Source: Hevea brasiliensis
Lineage: Eukaryota; Streptophyta; Magnoliopsida; Malpighiales; Euphorbiaceae
Direction: 5' to 3'
DNA length: 64,000 nucleotides
Assembly: GCF_030052815.1 (NCBI RefSeq)
Contig: NC_079510.1
Location: 2,606,288-2,670,287, forward strand
Below are positions 1 through 12,845 of this stretch, in pieces; the stretch's first letter is position 1; every line of letters begins with the position of its first letter. The notes beneath the pieces were generated by a model. It searched no databases. It was not told where the DNA came from and was given only the letters and a program-made list of their open reading frames with translations. A program made the translations under genes and the position numbers.

Positions 1-2043
1 TGACATTTGCTGTATTTTTCATGTGTTTCTAAAGTTGTGGGTCTCCAAATCCAATGCTATTTAATTCATTGAAAAGCTAAGTCAGAGCACTAAAAATAAC
101 AAAGAGGGACCAAAGCCCAAATCAGTCTCGAAGGTTGACAAAATGAGCTATGGATCTATTGTAAAAGCCCATACTTGATTTGTCACGACCAGTCTTGGGA
201 TTTATTTTATGTCTGGAGCTCTGGATATCCAAATGAAGCAAACCCAGGCCCAATTGAACTTAAGAGCCACCTCTACAATTGTTATGAAGGGCTGAAAGCG
301 AGATAAGGCCATTTTAATTATCAAAAACGGCAATGAAGTCAAAATTATGGGCTGGACCATCTGTCAGAATCAGTTTCAATTTTTACCATATAACTTGGGC
401 TGTAGACCTCTGATTTAGGCAAATGAGTACCCTTTGGAAAGCTAAGAAATAGGGCTATAACTTTCCTGAAGAAGGAAGAGACAGATTCGAAAGGGAAGTG
501 GCTGAAAAACTGCCATGATTGCAGAGCAGAAAAGTTGTCTTTTGAATTTCAAAACTTTTCTAAGTTTGGCTCTTATTTTTGGATTAGGTTTTCGAGTATA
601 AAGACCATCTTTGGGTAGCAGCTGAAATACACCATTCAGACCTTCGAACACCATAGAAGACCTTCATTCTCCATTCTCTTTTTAGATTTCTTCTTTATTT
701 TTCTTCAATTTTCTGTAAGCCATGAACATGAGTAGCTAAGTTCTAAATTCAGTTCAAGGGATTCTAGTTCTAATGCATGATTTATGAGACCAAGTTCTTA
801 ATTTAAATTATGTCTTTTTTAATATCTATTTGTTTCCCTATTTCATTGTTTTTGATCTATTGAATGATTTGCTAAAAATGCCTATTAGTTAATTGTTTGA
901 TGTGATCAATTGCTAGTTCATATTCATAATCTGTAATTGTTGTGTAAGATTGAATGTGAGTAGTAATTAGGTTTCATTAATTATGATCCAAGTTTCAATA
1001 ATAACCTAAGAAAATAATAGGGTGAATTAAATGATTTATGCTTTATAAATTATTGTTCAGCTTAACTACTTCCTATTCTTAAAGAAATTATTAATTTGAT
1101 GAGGATTGCTTAATACCAATTCAGTTAATAATTAGAGGCAACAAGAGTGCTGGGCTCGAATTGATGAGTATAGGGAAGTTAGGGTTTTACCTCGCTGTTT
1201 GGTAAATCTACGTTAAGTATTCAATAAGAGATAATTGTATTTCTTTTGTCTATGATCTGTCTATGATCGAGTCATGCATTGGAGTGTGAATTACCTTGGA
1301 CTGAAGTTTATTTAATTTGAGAGTTTTATATTTAAATTTAGTTCTTTAATTTCTGAACGTGATTTCTTCTGATTTAGTGTTATAACCCCCACCCCCCCCC
1401 CCCCCCAACATTTTCTTTTCCTATTACACAAGTGCATGAAATTTAGTAACACAGTCTCTAGGGTTCGACCTGGATTACCACTTACTGCAGAAAATATTTT
1501 ATTACTGGTAAATTCAGTTAATTTAATTTTTGGTGGAATCGATAACCATCATTCTCGAACTAATGGAAAGCTCATTGAATGCTCTACAACTTTGTAGTTA
1601 TGACCAAAGCTTGATTTTTGCTGCTACATTTGGATAATTTTGCATTTTCTATTACTGCTTTGGCTGTGACTGAATTCTGAAATAGGTTACATACTTTTGT
1701 GCATAACTTGAGTTATAAACCTGATTTTGAGATGATTCAAATTGGAGATTGAAATGGACATATGAAAGTTTAATTCTGGAGAATATGATGATAATACACT
1801 ATTTCTATGATTTTTAATGAAATTTCAAAATTACTGCTCCTGCTGTCCAGTTTTGCTGAAGCTGGAAAATTTGTGATTTTCGTGATAGTTATTCTATATG
1901 AGTTGTGAATGAAAAGGGAATTAGTGAGCATGATTGATTGAATAAATTTCATGCAATATTCATAATATGTATGCCCATTATAAGCCTAGAGTTAGGTGGC
2001 ATGATGAGAAAATTGACTAGTCAATGCTTGAAATTGTGCACAA
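1..2043. repeat. Decayed LTR-retrotransposon-like non-coding sequence
   Basis: No reading frame here looks like a protein; the longest are about 70 codons and match nothing I know. The texture is that of plant LTR or untranslated retroelement sequence, with a C homopolymer at 1392-1406. The part after about 1540 may belong to the same broken LTR that resumes after the solo LTR at 5200. I cannot name a family or place boundaries. Inference only. Confidence 0.35.
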
Positions 2044-2147
2044 TTACTTGGCTTCATGCCATGATATGGTTACTTGGCTTGACGCCATGATATGGTTACT
2101 TGACTTTTTGCCATGATATGGTTATTTGGCTTCATGCCATGATATGA
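2044..2147. repeat. 26-bp tandem repeat, four copies
   Basis: Four consecutive 26-base units start at 2044, 2070, 2096 and 2122. Each begins TTACTTG or TTATTTG and ends with GCCATGATATGG or a one-base variant. A partial fifth unit follows at 2148. Units differ only by scattered substitutions in the middle. It lies in retroelement-like sequence shortly before a solo LTR. Confidence 0.9.
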
Positions 2148-2496
2148 TTACTTGTCACTTGAGTCATCTAGGCATTGTAATTAGGCTGAGGAAATAAATG
2201 AAAAGAAGCATGTAAAAAGAATTGTTCATGACACACTATGGACTTTAATTGTAAATGTTTTATGTGATTAATTGCTATGTCATATTTCATTAGTTGTGTG
2301 GGAGTGTAATTTTGTACCATTAAACTAAAACTTGTAGAAACATTTTCATGAGACCATGTATGTTTAGCTTGCACACATATGGCATAATGTGATATTTTTA
2401 AGTTATAGCAACACTATGCAAGGTTGTTTAGCGGAGAGTTATTTGGACTTTCCGTAGGTAATACAAGCAAGGATAAGGGTTCAGCCCGAGAGTAAA

Positions 2497-5194
2497 TGTG
2501 ACACCCCTTACCCGTCTACAGTATAGCCGAGTAAGATATGTCACACTGTGTACCGAAACACCATATTTTATCTCAATTATTTTTATCCTTCCTTAATTTA
2601 TTTCTTTATGATGATGAAATGCAATTTGGGAGATTTGACTCATTTAAGTCATTTATTGAAATTATAAATTCATTTGAGGTTTTGAAAATTTTATAGAAAA
2701 TTCGGCAGAGTACCGGCTAAAAATGGAGAAAACAGTTCTTCAGAACCTGTGAAAAACACTTCCAATAATCATTCTATTCCACAACTCCCAATTATCACAT
2801 CAATTTTCAACAATTTCTCATTAATTTCTCAAACTTTCCAATCATTCAATTCACATTATCTTTATACTTATATCATAAATAAATACTCAACTTTCATTTA
2901 TGAACACCATTTACAGATAATTTCATTAATAAATAATCACATAAGTTTCAATATACATGACTAAATAAAAGTTTAATTACAAAATTTACAAAAAATACAA
3001 AGCACAAAATGCAAAATGTAGCCTAGCATCCTACCAATGCACTGTAGCTGAGAGGTGACACAGGACACTAGCAGATCTGACTCTCACCTTGACTGGGGTC
3101 TACTGGGATCGCGCTCCGTATCTCCAGTACCTACATGTGGTAAAAAGCAACGCGCTAAGCAATAATGCTTAGTGGTGCCAATAATAAAATAAAAATAACT
3201 AAAAGAAAATAAATATGCAGTGTGTATATTGATGTCTCATACAGATAAATTTTTAGTGATTATTTATAGTCTTAATTATTTGGTACTTATTGTATCTATT
3301 CTTTCATTAAATTTATCAACTTTCATTTTTTGTTGCCCAAGTAACCTATACTGGATGACTGGACTGGATATACGGGTAAATTGACACTGGGTACCAAGTA
3401 CCTCGGGCCGTCACATTTTTGTTCTCAAAAGTGTTGGCATTAGTTGCCAATCCATACTCCTAACCAATGATGAATAAATCAGAAATTTCAGTTTTGGGTG
3501 CTAGAGTTCACTATTCCATTAAGCCATTCTACAGTGAGAATTTGGCCAAATGTTCCTCATTAAAGTTGTTCTTTATTATGTCTAGTTACATTTCTTTTTT
3601 TGAATCACTCCATTTAGAGTTTTGTAGCTCAAGTTATGGCCTAAACACCATAATTGGCCAGATTGCAATTTTTTCAGAATTTCTGGACAGAATCAATTCT
3701 GTAGTTTTTGTATACTGATTGCAGGTCAGTTTTTGGATATGTTATGGTCAAAATTTGAGTTTGTTTTCCTCATGAAAGTTGTAGGGCTATGTCTCAGCTT
3801 TCTACTGGTAAAAATTAAGGTCAATTGAACTTTTCTACACTGAGTTATGACCGAATAAATGAACATTGTTCATTTGATCATTTTGCCTAGGCAGAATGTA
3901 AGTCACCCGGATTTGGTCAATTTTTAGGGCATCCTATGTTTAGTTTATGGATAGAGTTCCTTCACCAAAATTGTGCTATTATGTGTCTAATTTCATGTCT
4001 AATTGGCCTTTCACCAATTGAACCTACACAACCTAAGTTATAGCTGCCCAAACCTACTGGACTCATACCCAGTCCTGCAGGACACCAAGGGCAGCATACC
4101 TAACTTCAACTCCCACGGCACAATTCACTTCAATTCCTACTCAAACATAACCAAATGGTCACTAATTGACCATTAGAATTTCCTTTCACCAATACATGAG
4201 CAAAACCCTAGGTTTTTCCCAAACCCTAACTCCAACAATTTCAATTCTCTATATACATACAATCCATGAATTAAAACACCAAAATCATGTTCAATGGCAG
4301 CCATACATAACTATTATGCAATCAAATTGGCACTAACCTTATTGGAGCTAACTCCCAAGCATGCAAAACCTTCCTTTTCCTTCTTCTTTTTGCTGGCTAG
4401 ATATAGTTTAAGAGGTGAGGAAAAATTTTAGTGAAGAGAGTGAGGGATTTTGAGGTGAAATGGAGTGGGGTATAAAGCTTGATAAAGCTTTAATGGAGGA
4501 ATAGAGATGGGTTTCGGCTGGTATGGCTAAGGAAGAAGAAAGCATATTTTCTTTTCTTGTTTTTCTCCCATGTTATCTCTTTTTATTTGTTTTAAGTGGG
4601 CTTGGTTAAATGCGATTGATGAAAATGGTTTAATGACATCATGTGATGTCAAAATTCAATTTTTCTTCATTTTTCCTTTCTTTTCTTTTCTACTTAATTT
4701 CAATTCAATTTTTAGCAATATTTATTCACATTTTATGTTATAAAAATTATTTATTTAACTGGACAAGTTGGCCAAAAATCATCTCTGAAGACGAGATGAC
4801 CAAAATGCCCTTCATTTGGCTTATTGAGCCAAAATTGTCTGTACTGATCTCAAAAATTTTCTAAGTATTTTCTTAGCATTCTAATGCTATCGTAACCTCA
4901 ATGACTCTTCTCTGGAGTCTCAAAAATTATTTCATGAATTTTCTCCTGGGTTTAGGGCTCCTAGTTGCGAGGACCGCAACTTCCCACTGGGTTACCCATC
5001 ACTAGGGCACCGACTCATTTAACTTAGTTGTATTTTATTTCTAAAATTTTTCCTAAATTTTTCTTATTAATATTTGAGTTAATTATGGCTCCTCACTTTA
5101 GTCTAAATATTTTTCCAGACGTTCTAGCTGTTCGGACCGACACCGGTCACCTAAACAATAGAATGTATGGAATTGATACAGTGAGGGTATTACA
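2497..5194 (-). mobile_element. Solo LTR 1 (about 2.7 kb) with GTAAA target duplication
   Basis: The block starts TGTGACACCCC at 2497 and ends GGGTATTACA at 5194. It is bracketed by an identical 5-bp GTAAA at 2492-2496 and 5195-5199, the footprint of LTR-retrotransposon integration. It encodes no gag or pol, so it is a solo LTR left by LTR-LTR recombination. Read on the minus strand it begins TGTAATACCC, the usual start of large plant LTRs of this style, so minus orientation is preferred. The length fits a long-LTR Ty3/gypsy family such as Tekay/Del, which is inference. A small stem-loop with CTAAGCA and TGCTTAG arms lies at 3154-3171. Confidence 0.85.
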
Positions 5195-5199
5195 GTAAA

Positions 5200-5837
5200 G
5201 GCGAATGAAGACTTTTGTTCATGATTTGAGAAGACACATTCTTTTGTACACATTTAGATGATTACATTGTACTAGGTTATTTTGAGTTGTAATGTAATCC
5301 TTTAAATGTATAAATTTTGATGCTGTAAAGCACATGGATACTACAAAACAAGTCTTGTATTTTATTAAAGTTTTCATATGTAAACATTGAAAAGTTTCAA
5401 GCATGTGATGTATTTTAAATTGTGTGATATTTATAAGCATTATGATTGTTGTGAGATGGGATGTGAATGAAACCACATAGGTTTCTTATGTGTATTAGAA
5501 TATTATGATAATTGTTGACAGGTGTTTAAACAGGTCACCTCCATTACCTAAATTTTAGAGGAAACACTGTCAAAATTTTGTCTTAAAATTGAGATTTGAT
5601 TTTAATATCTGAGAAATTCTAAATAAAAAGGAAAACTTTTAAATTTTAATTTTTGGTATGATTTAAATAAAATTCAAAAATTTTAAATTTCTATTGTTTT
5701 CTCCAAATTGATACATAATTAGAACTAATCAAATTAGGTGTTATTAGGGAGTGTGTTAACCCTTGAGATACACTTTTGGGTGTGTCTTGGGGCCATGTAC
5801 ACACTACTTTAGCTGCAGATAGGGTTAGAGTGTTACA
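5200..5837 (+). repeat. 3' remainder of an older LTR interrupted by solo LTR 1
   Basis: This continues the sequence split by the insertion at 2497-5194. It ends near 5831-5837 with GAGTGTTACA, a typical plant LTR terminus. No coding sequence is present. The start of this older LTR was not located; it may lie around 1540 or before the window. Confidence 0.4.
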
Positions 5838-6023
5838 ATATTATTATCATTATTTAGAAAATATTATTTCATATATTTTACTAGTATTTAATTTAATTAT
5901 ATCATCCTAGTACTCTGCACCTAATTAAATGAACCTAAAAAGTTCAAAGACTGAAAAAGTAATTAAAGTAAACAAAATTAAAAAAAAAATTCAAAACATC
6001 CAATAGCTCCCCTCCCTCCCAAG

Positions 6024-6058
<35 letters not shown>

Positions 6059-7388
6059 TCTCTCTCTCTCTCGTCACCCTCCTTCTCCCTCTTTTCTTCT
6101 TCTTGCTAGCGAGTTTCTAATCACCGGCGACTGCTAGGGAGGACTACCACCCGCGACACCGGCAAGCCATCTATCGGTCAAAGCAATGCCAGTAGTGGTG
6201 CAAATAATAGGGATTTTCTTCTTCAACTAGTGTATAGGAGAGGGAATTTTCAGGCATGATTCCAGCTTCATCTAAAGTCCAATTGAGATGTTTTTGGTGG
6301 CGTTGGAAAGCTTATTTCATGAGCTTTCTTTTAGGACCAATATTGCATCCTTTGGTCGTCGAATGAGTGAGATGAAGGAAAAAAGTTTTGGTTTTATGTG
6401 ACTTTCCAGTCAGATCTCAGCCAACAGGTGGCCAATTTGAACGATCGAATCCAAGGATCATGATCTACACTCCTCAAGTTTCGTTTGACACAAAATTACG
6501 CCTTGATCAGAGATTGGATGAAGAAGATGCTCATTAGATGAGCTAAACTAAATTTGTTGATATCTAGCGATTGAAGTAAAGTTTTGATGAATTGTCTATG
6601 GATCCATCACCAGTAGCTCATGGGCATCCCAAATATGCACTAGGATCGACGATAGCTCACTAGCACCTGAGACTAAGTTTTTAACCTGATTTGGATGCCT
6701 GGCGGTCCGTTTCAGAACATAGTCAATATTACAATTGATCCCAATGTTTTTAGACATTCTAGACATGTTCCAAGTAGTGAAATTTGCAAAGGTAAACCCA
6801 AACTCAATTTGTGCAGTTTCTACCTAATTCTAAGCTAACTAATTAATTTGTAAAATATTTTAGGCATGCTAAAAATAATTAAAATAAATTTTATGGACTT
6901 TAAGGTGATGAGAAGGACCCCCAGGAATATTTTTGGAATTTTTAAAGGGTATTTGATAATTATTGGGATTATAAAGGAGTTAGGGATCTGAGTTAGAGAT
7001 TAGAGATTTGGACTTATATTAGGTTTTTCGCAGACACTAGATGGGTATTATGAGTTTGTTGTGGGCCTAAGGCCAATTTGGACTGTTGTTGATGTTAATT
7101 GTTGAGTTTGCTTGCAAGGGGGTTAAGCCTAGTTATAGGGGAGACTCTGCTAAAATTTCAGCAAGAACCTAGGATTAATTATTGCTTCTTTATTTTAAAA
7201 TTTATTATTTTGGTCAGTCAATTTATAGAGGTTAATGTGTCTATATAGGTGATCAATGTCGGCCAGTCTTCTCCCTTTCAGCCAGACCAGCTACAGTCGG
7301 GTCAACCAATCTATGAGGTAGATATTGATTATTTTTTATAATTTAATATTATTTATATTCTTGGCATGCTCATGCATTTTATATACAT
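5838..7388 (+). repeat. Older TGTAACACC-type LTR, left part
   Basis: Non-coding LTR sequence. Around 6790-6805 it carries GCAAAGGTAAACCC, also present at 63093-63106 in the LTR at the window end. Around 7250-7330 it has a block resembling the one near 63535-63600. An inverted relative lies at 24600-26055. It is interrupted at 7388 by solo LTR 2 and resumes at 9701. A CT-rich microsatellite occupies 6023-6072. The 5' boundary is uncertain. Confidence 0.55.
6023..6072. repeat. (CT)n microsatellite
   Basis: About 50 bases of CT dinucleotides broken by two TAT interruptions, inside the older LTR. Confidence 0.95.
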
Positions 7389-9695
7389 TGTAACACCCAC
7401 TACTTTCTAACATCGAAATTCCCGTCGTAAATGGGAAATTCTTATGAAACTTCAGGTTTTGCGAGCAAGGAAAATAGTGATAAGTTCTATGTGTATAATA
7501 TGATGTGTTAAAGATGTATTTTTAAAAGTGAAAATGTTTTATTTGTTTTAGCTAAGAAAGTTTTAAGTGTCGTTTTTAAATAGAAGGAACTTCGACAACC
7601 GAAGGTTTGACTGTTAACAACCAAAGTCCTTTTTACTATTTAAATATCCTTTTGGACAAAATGGACTATGTTGCAGGCAAAGGATTTTCTTTCTTGAAGT
7701 TCATTTGATTTGGAGTTTTGAAAGCTATAAGTCTTGATTTTTATTAAAAAGCTCAAAGATTTCAAGATTTTTGAAATTCCTCTAATCTCTCTCTCTATCT
7801 TGATTCCTAGGAAGAAAGGTAATTTGTCCTCTCTTAAATTGATTTTCTATATGTTTTTGTAGTATGTGTTCGTGGCTAAGAGGGTATAGTTTGAATTGCA
7901 TGTGGAATTTGGTAGTCTTAAGCTTTTAAGTTTGGGAGAGTTGTTGCATGCATAAGGGTTTGATGTTGTTTTCAGTGATATGTTCTTTTATGAGATTTTT
8001 TATAAGTTTAAAGAGTTTATAATCATGTTTTTGGTAGTGTTTAAAGAAAATAATGTGAATTAAGTTTCTTGATGGCTGTAATTTTGATGTTCTTGAATGA
8101 AGTTTGAGTATAAATCTTGTTTTTGGAATCTTTGTTGAATGCATGTAACATCCAAGAGTAATTTCAAGTTAATGGAAGTCCTATGTATGTGTTTGTATGG
8201 TTGGATCATGTTTGGGGAGCCTTGAGATGGGCTTTTGAAGTTTTGAGGGTGACTATGCTGCATAATTCGAGCTTGGGAATTTTAGAAATTCCTAGGTTGG
8301 GCTACCAAAGACCATTACTTCGGTAGCAAGAGTGGCTACATTCTCTTAGGAGATTTCCATATTCGACTGCCGAAACCTAGGACTTCAGTAGCTACAATCG
8401 CCATTGCCCAAATAGGACATTTCAAGTTCAAGACTTCGATAGTCGAAGTCCCATACTTTGGCAGCCAAAGTTGGTTCTGCTAGCCCTGTTACCCTTTTTA
8501 GTCTAAGGCTCCAAAACTTGTTTTTATGATCCAAAAGGACTTAGAATAAGATGTTTAGTATGTGTATAGAGTTTTAAGCTCTGAAACTCTTTAGGGTCCA
8601 ATGTTTATAGGATCGAACTTGAGGGACTCGGAGAGCTAAGGATCCAAGGATAGTTATCATTCATGTCAGGTGGTTGATAGGCTATAAAAGGTGAGTAATA
8701 CTAATTCTAATAAATGAAATTGATTTATTTGAAATCATAATCATCCACATGCATCATCATTATTTATTAGAATGTATGTATCTAGAACACAAAGATGTTG
8801 CATTTATGCATAATTACTGTTAATGCCGATGGACATTGGATGACCCACTGGTTTCTCCCATGATACAATCATGTTATATGTTTATAATCATGCATGATAT
8901 GATATGATATGATGTGATAAGATTAGGTGAGGCCTAATAAGCCCTTGGCTCACTATGTTTTAAGTAGAGCCTTGAGGAGCCTTTGTATGAGCCGGATATA
9001 TTGGAATTATTATGTATTTAAGCAGAAGTCTTGAGGAGCCTCTATATGAGTTGGGCACATTGGATATAAGAAATCAATGGCGACAAGTCCATCTTATGTG
9101 AAATATTTGTGATGTGAAAAACTCATGTAATTGATGCATTGCATATATATGAAATGAATAATTTATATTTGATTAGTTTACTCACTGACTTCTTTAAAGC
9201 TTACCCCTTTCCCTTAACCCCAGATGCAAAGATATAGGGATAGAGGTGTCTTCTAGGAGAGCTAGCAATAGGAGAAGCTTTAGTAAGTTATGTGTATGAT
9301 GAGTTTATAGAATGGACATGTAAGTTATTATGGTTAGATATTGTGCTTGGTTGTAAAAAAAAATGCACTATGTATTGTTTAAGTTTAAGATATGTAAGAA
9401 TGTTTACCTTAACTTTTAAAGCATCCTCATTGGATGGTTATGAATGTATGAGAGAATTACACTTTAGCAAGTTTGAATGAAATGAAAGGGTTCAAATTTT
9501 GAACTAGTTTAAAAGAAAAAAAAAATGATGTATGCCCTAATGCAAATGCTAAAGTGTGATTGCCTATGAGTTGCTTAGGTTTGGGTTCATATGGAATGAG
9601 TTATGTTTCATAGGCTTAAGCTTGTTATAGATTTCGATAGCCTTAAGTTGATCCATTGCCTAGCATCAGTAATAGCTCCTGGTTAGATCATTACA
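7389..9695 (+). mobile_element. Solo LTR 2 (about 2.3 kb) with TACAT target duplication
   Basis: It begins TGTAACACCC at 7389 and ends GATCATTACA at 9695. A perfect 5-bp TACAT repeat flanks it at 7384-7388 and 9696-9700. No coding domain lies between, so it is a solo LTR. It sits in the older LTR whose halves are at 5838-7388 and 9701-9904, so it is younger than that copy. At 8290-8480 it holds several copies of a TTCGG/CCGAA-type palindromic motif also found in the copia LTRs nearby. Confidence 0.85.
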
Positions 9696-9700
9696 TACAT

Positions 9701-9904
9701 TATGAACATTCTTATTGCTGCATATTTAGTTATTGTTAATTATCTATGATTGTCACCCTAAGGATAATTTAGAGCTATATATTATATAAATATGGTACAT
9801 AATGGATATAGATTGGACAGGTTGTCATAGCTTAAGCTAGTATCACTAGGACCCAGTCCTTATGGATATGGTAAAATTGAGGTGAGGCATAGCTTTGAGA
9901 GTGT
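9701..9904 (+). repeat. Older LTR, continuation between two insertions
   Basis: This resumes the LTR interrupted at 7388. The stretch near 9820-9862 (GACAGG, then GTCATAGCTTAAG and ACTAGGACCC) corresponds to the 45-bp tandem units at 63810-63939 in the LTR at the window end. It stops at 9904, where the copia element begins. Confidence 0.6.
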
Positions 9905-11073
9905 TGTCCCTTAAACAACTCAAGAGTTGGGGGGGGGGGGGGGTGTGAATTGGCTACTAATTAAAATTTTGAAGGCTAAGAGGGATTTTTGAGAAAAAGC
10001 ATAAGGGTGAAAAGAAGAAAGACATAAGAATTTAGAGAGGTTCGGCTATCCTAAGCCTACGTCCTCTCCTCAAAGCCCTCCTTGAGAGTTAACTCCACTA
10101 TGTTTCTTCTCTGGGTGAAGAATAAACCCCTTACAATAATCACAAAAGTAAACCCTTGCTATTTTACAAACCTTTTTCTTAAAAGAGTAACTTAATGCTC
10201 TAGCACACTCTTAATACAATAAATACACTTAACAACCTCTCTTTCAGTCTCAGAACATAAGAAAATTATAGCTCAAAACAAGCTTTCAAGAAATTAATTG
10301 AAACGGCTCAAGTTCTAGAGAGAGAAAGAGTAAAAGTACTATAGAAATCAACAAATTTTTAAATAGAAAGTTGTAACTTTTCTCCAGTTATAAATGGTCC
10401 TTATTTATAGTTTTGGCAAGAAAAAGACTATTAGGGGTGTATTAAATGCAAAAATAGCCTTTCAACCATTCAAAACCCCATTTTATCAAGTTTCAAAAAC
10501 CTAGGTTTGGTCACCAAAGTCCCTTATTTCGGCTACCAAAAGTTGGAGCGTAAAAACTTATGTTTGAAAACTTGACTTGAGCTGCCAAAGTCCATTTTGG
10601 ACTAATATGCAAAAACATTTAATAACACATATCTTTTTGCCTTGAAATCGGATTTTCGATCCATTTGAACCATAGGAAAACTAATTCAATAAATTTTTCA
10701 GCTAAAAGATTTTCAAAAACTAATTTTACATTTCTCAAAAACGAAAAATAAATTTAACTCCCCCTTGGTCAAGAAATCGGTAAAAGTAAGATATTAAGAA
10801 AAATTTTTTAGAACTACCTAGACTTGAGCCAATGATTACTAATTAACTGAGATTCACATGATATGAAGAAAATTAAAAAAAAAAAATTACATTGTAGGGT
10901 CTCCTATGAGCTTTACTTTAATTCCTTGCTTTCATACAATCTTGATTTTGAAGCACTTTTATAATTTTGAATTTAGGACCTATAATCTTAACACAAACAC
11001 TTTCAAAGTAGATTAGTAGCATACTAATTATTCATTATCATCAAAACATAGATTAAGACCCCTAGGTCCAACA
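9905..11073 (-). repeat. 3' LTR of the copia element
   Basis: In plus orientation it begins TGTCCCTT at 9905 and ends CCAACA at 11073, about 1.17 kb. Nearly all of it aligns by eye with 20060-21059. A G homopolymer lies at about 9930-9943. The shared stretch near 10060-10110 and 20190-20250 (CCTACGTCCTCTCCTCAA) is the easiest anchor for pairing the two LTRs. Confidence 0.9.
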
Positions 11074-11086
11074 ATCTCCCTGTTTT
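11074..11086 (-). other. Polypurine tract of the copia element
   Basis: On the minus strand this reads AAAACAGGGAGAT directly before the LTR start TGTTGG. This is where second-strand synthesis is primed. One C interrupts the purine run, fitting a decayed copy. Confidence 0.75.
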
Positions 11087-11549
11087 TGATGATGACAAAT
11101 AATTAGTGGATGAAAGAAATTAAGGACAAGTGAAGTATGTGATTTCCAAAAAATTGTTCCCCTTGGTGTACTCCCCTTTCAAAAACAATTGATACCTCAA
11201 TGGATAAAATAAGGAGAGCACATAAGAGAGATTTTGACTTAATGAATGTAATGACATGATGCCATGAGTCCTAAATATATGATAGTGCAAGAGCATTACT
11301 AAAACAAAAATAATTCAATGAGAGTCAATATATGAATCAAAAGAATCAGAATATCATAAAATATCCAAAAAGATATAAACATCCAAATAGGCTATCAATG
11401 ATATACATGGACTAGCTAACATTACATCAACTACATCCAAGAAACATCCGCTAACTACCTATCTCCCCCTTTTGGCATCATCAAAATTCTAACCAAAAGG
11501 GAAGATGAACAAAAGAATCATCTAATAGGAAGTAGAAGATTAGGAGACT

Positions 11550-12845
11550 GAAGGTGGTGGAGCGGTTGGATCCAATAGAGGAAAACTGGAGGACATGCGC
11601 TAGAGAAGAGAGAAAATCTTAGCCATCTGCTTCTCCATATGCTGTTAATGTTGAAACTGCTTGTCCTTGATCCGTTGTAGTCTGTCCTTCATCTGGACAA
11701 ATCTAAGCTCTAGGTAACCCAGGGCATTACAAATATCATGGGAAATCCAAAATGGCTCACCCTGGTCAGCTATGCCACTAAAGCCGACCGCAATTGTGGC
11801 TTCACCGCTTGATCAGAGGATGCTTTAGCTGCTATGCTTTTGGGTTGTGGTCTCCAAGAATATATGGATCTCTCTCACCTGGCATGCTCATAGTTACTCG
11901 CATAGACACTGAACGCCATGTGGAGTAGAGTATCCATAGTGTAGAACCCATAGTCTCTAGGGATAGTCATTACAGCCTCAGTGCCAGGATCCACTCTAAA
12001 AGCCCTAAGAAGTCTAGTGATTAGATGACCATAGGGAAGACAAGTAATAGAGCACTTAAGGGCTAGGGTCATGGTATGAATTATAAGAACATATAGGTTT
12101 AGAGGACGCTACTCTAAAAGGCAAGTCATGACAAACATATCAATATAGGTGGGGTCAGACCTATGACCAACTCTAAGAATGATCTCATCTTACATATGTG
12201 GTGAACTACCTTAGGCATGGCCCTAAGATGAGTAGCAGATAAACACACAGGGTTTCTAGTATGGTCACCTTGAGATATTTTTCTGACCTAATCCTCATGA
12301 GAGAATGGTCTAATGATCCACTAGTGAATGTTGCTAACAACCTCACCAGTGTTGTGTATTCCTAGGATCTCATCTAAGATAGCAAGTGTAATTTCAACTC
12401 TGCATTGGTTTACATAACTGACAAGTGTAGGGGGTTTGGATGGACAAAAGGTGTGTAGGTTAGCATAAAAATCTCTAACAAGGTTTTCACGAGTATGTCT
12501 AGGTGTGGTGATAAGCAAATCCCACCTGTAAGCTACAAAGGGCTGAAGGAACCCATGTGTGGTGAAGTGAGGAATAGACTTTGGGTCAACGAGTTGACCC
12601 GAGTGAACAAACCATCTGGAGAAAGGAGCATATTGCTCAAAGCTCCTAGTCACTATAGGATACTTAAAGGCTAGAGTTGGTTTGGGTAGGTTGGGGACCT
12701 CTGCTAGACTCTTTCCTAGGTCATTTACCATAAGCTTTCTTTTGATCCATTGAGAGAAGAAAAAGAGGCACAGAGAAAGAGACACTACACACAACAAACA
12801 TAGAAAAGCCATCTCTAAGTAAAAAAGATCACAACACTTAGCCAA
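11550..12845 (-). pseudogene. Broken 3' ORF of the SIRE-type element (putative plant transposon protein)
   Basis: Two minus-strand reading blocks lie between pol and the 3' LTR. The first, 12845-12321, encodes 174 residues. A strongly hydrophobic segment lies near its N-terminus (about residues 10-33), followed by a soluble part containing LVRDFYANLHTF and a later CRVEITLAILDEILG. The second, about 12072-11875, contains LPYGHLITRLLRAFRVD. These resemble the 'putative plant transposon protein' region found in the third frame of SIRE-like elements, sometimes called env-like. A stop and frameshifts separate the blocks, so no continuous protein can be made. Identification is from remembered motifs. 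Confidence 0.6.
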
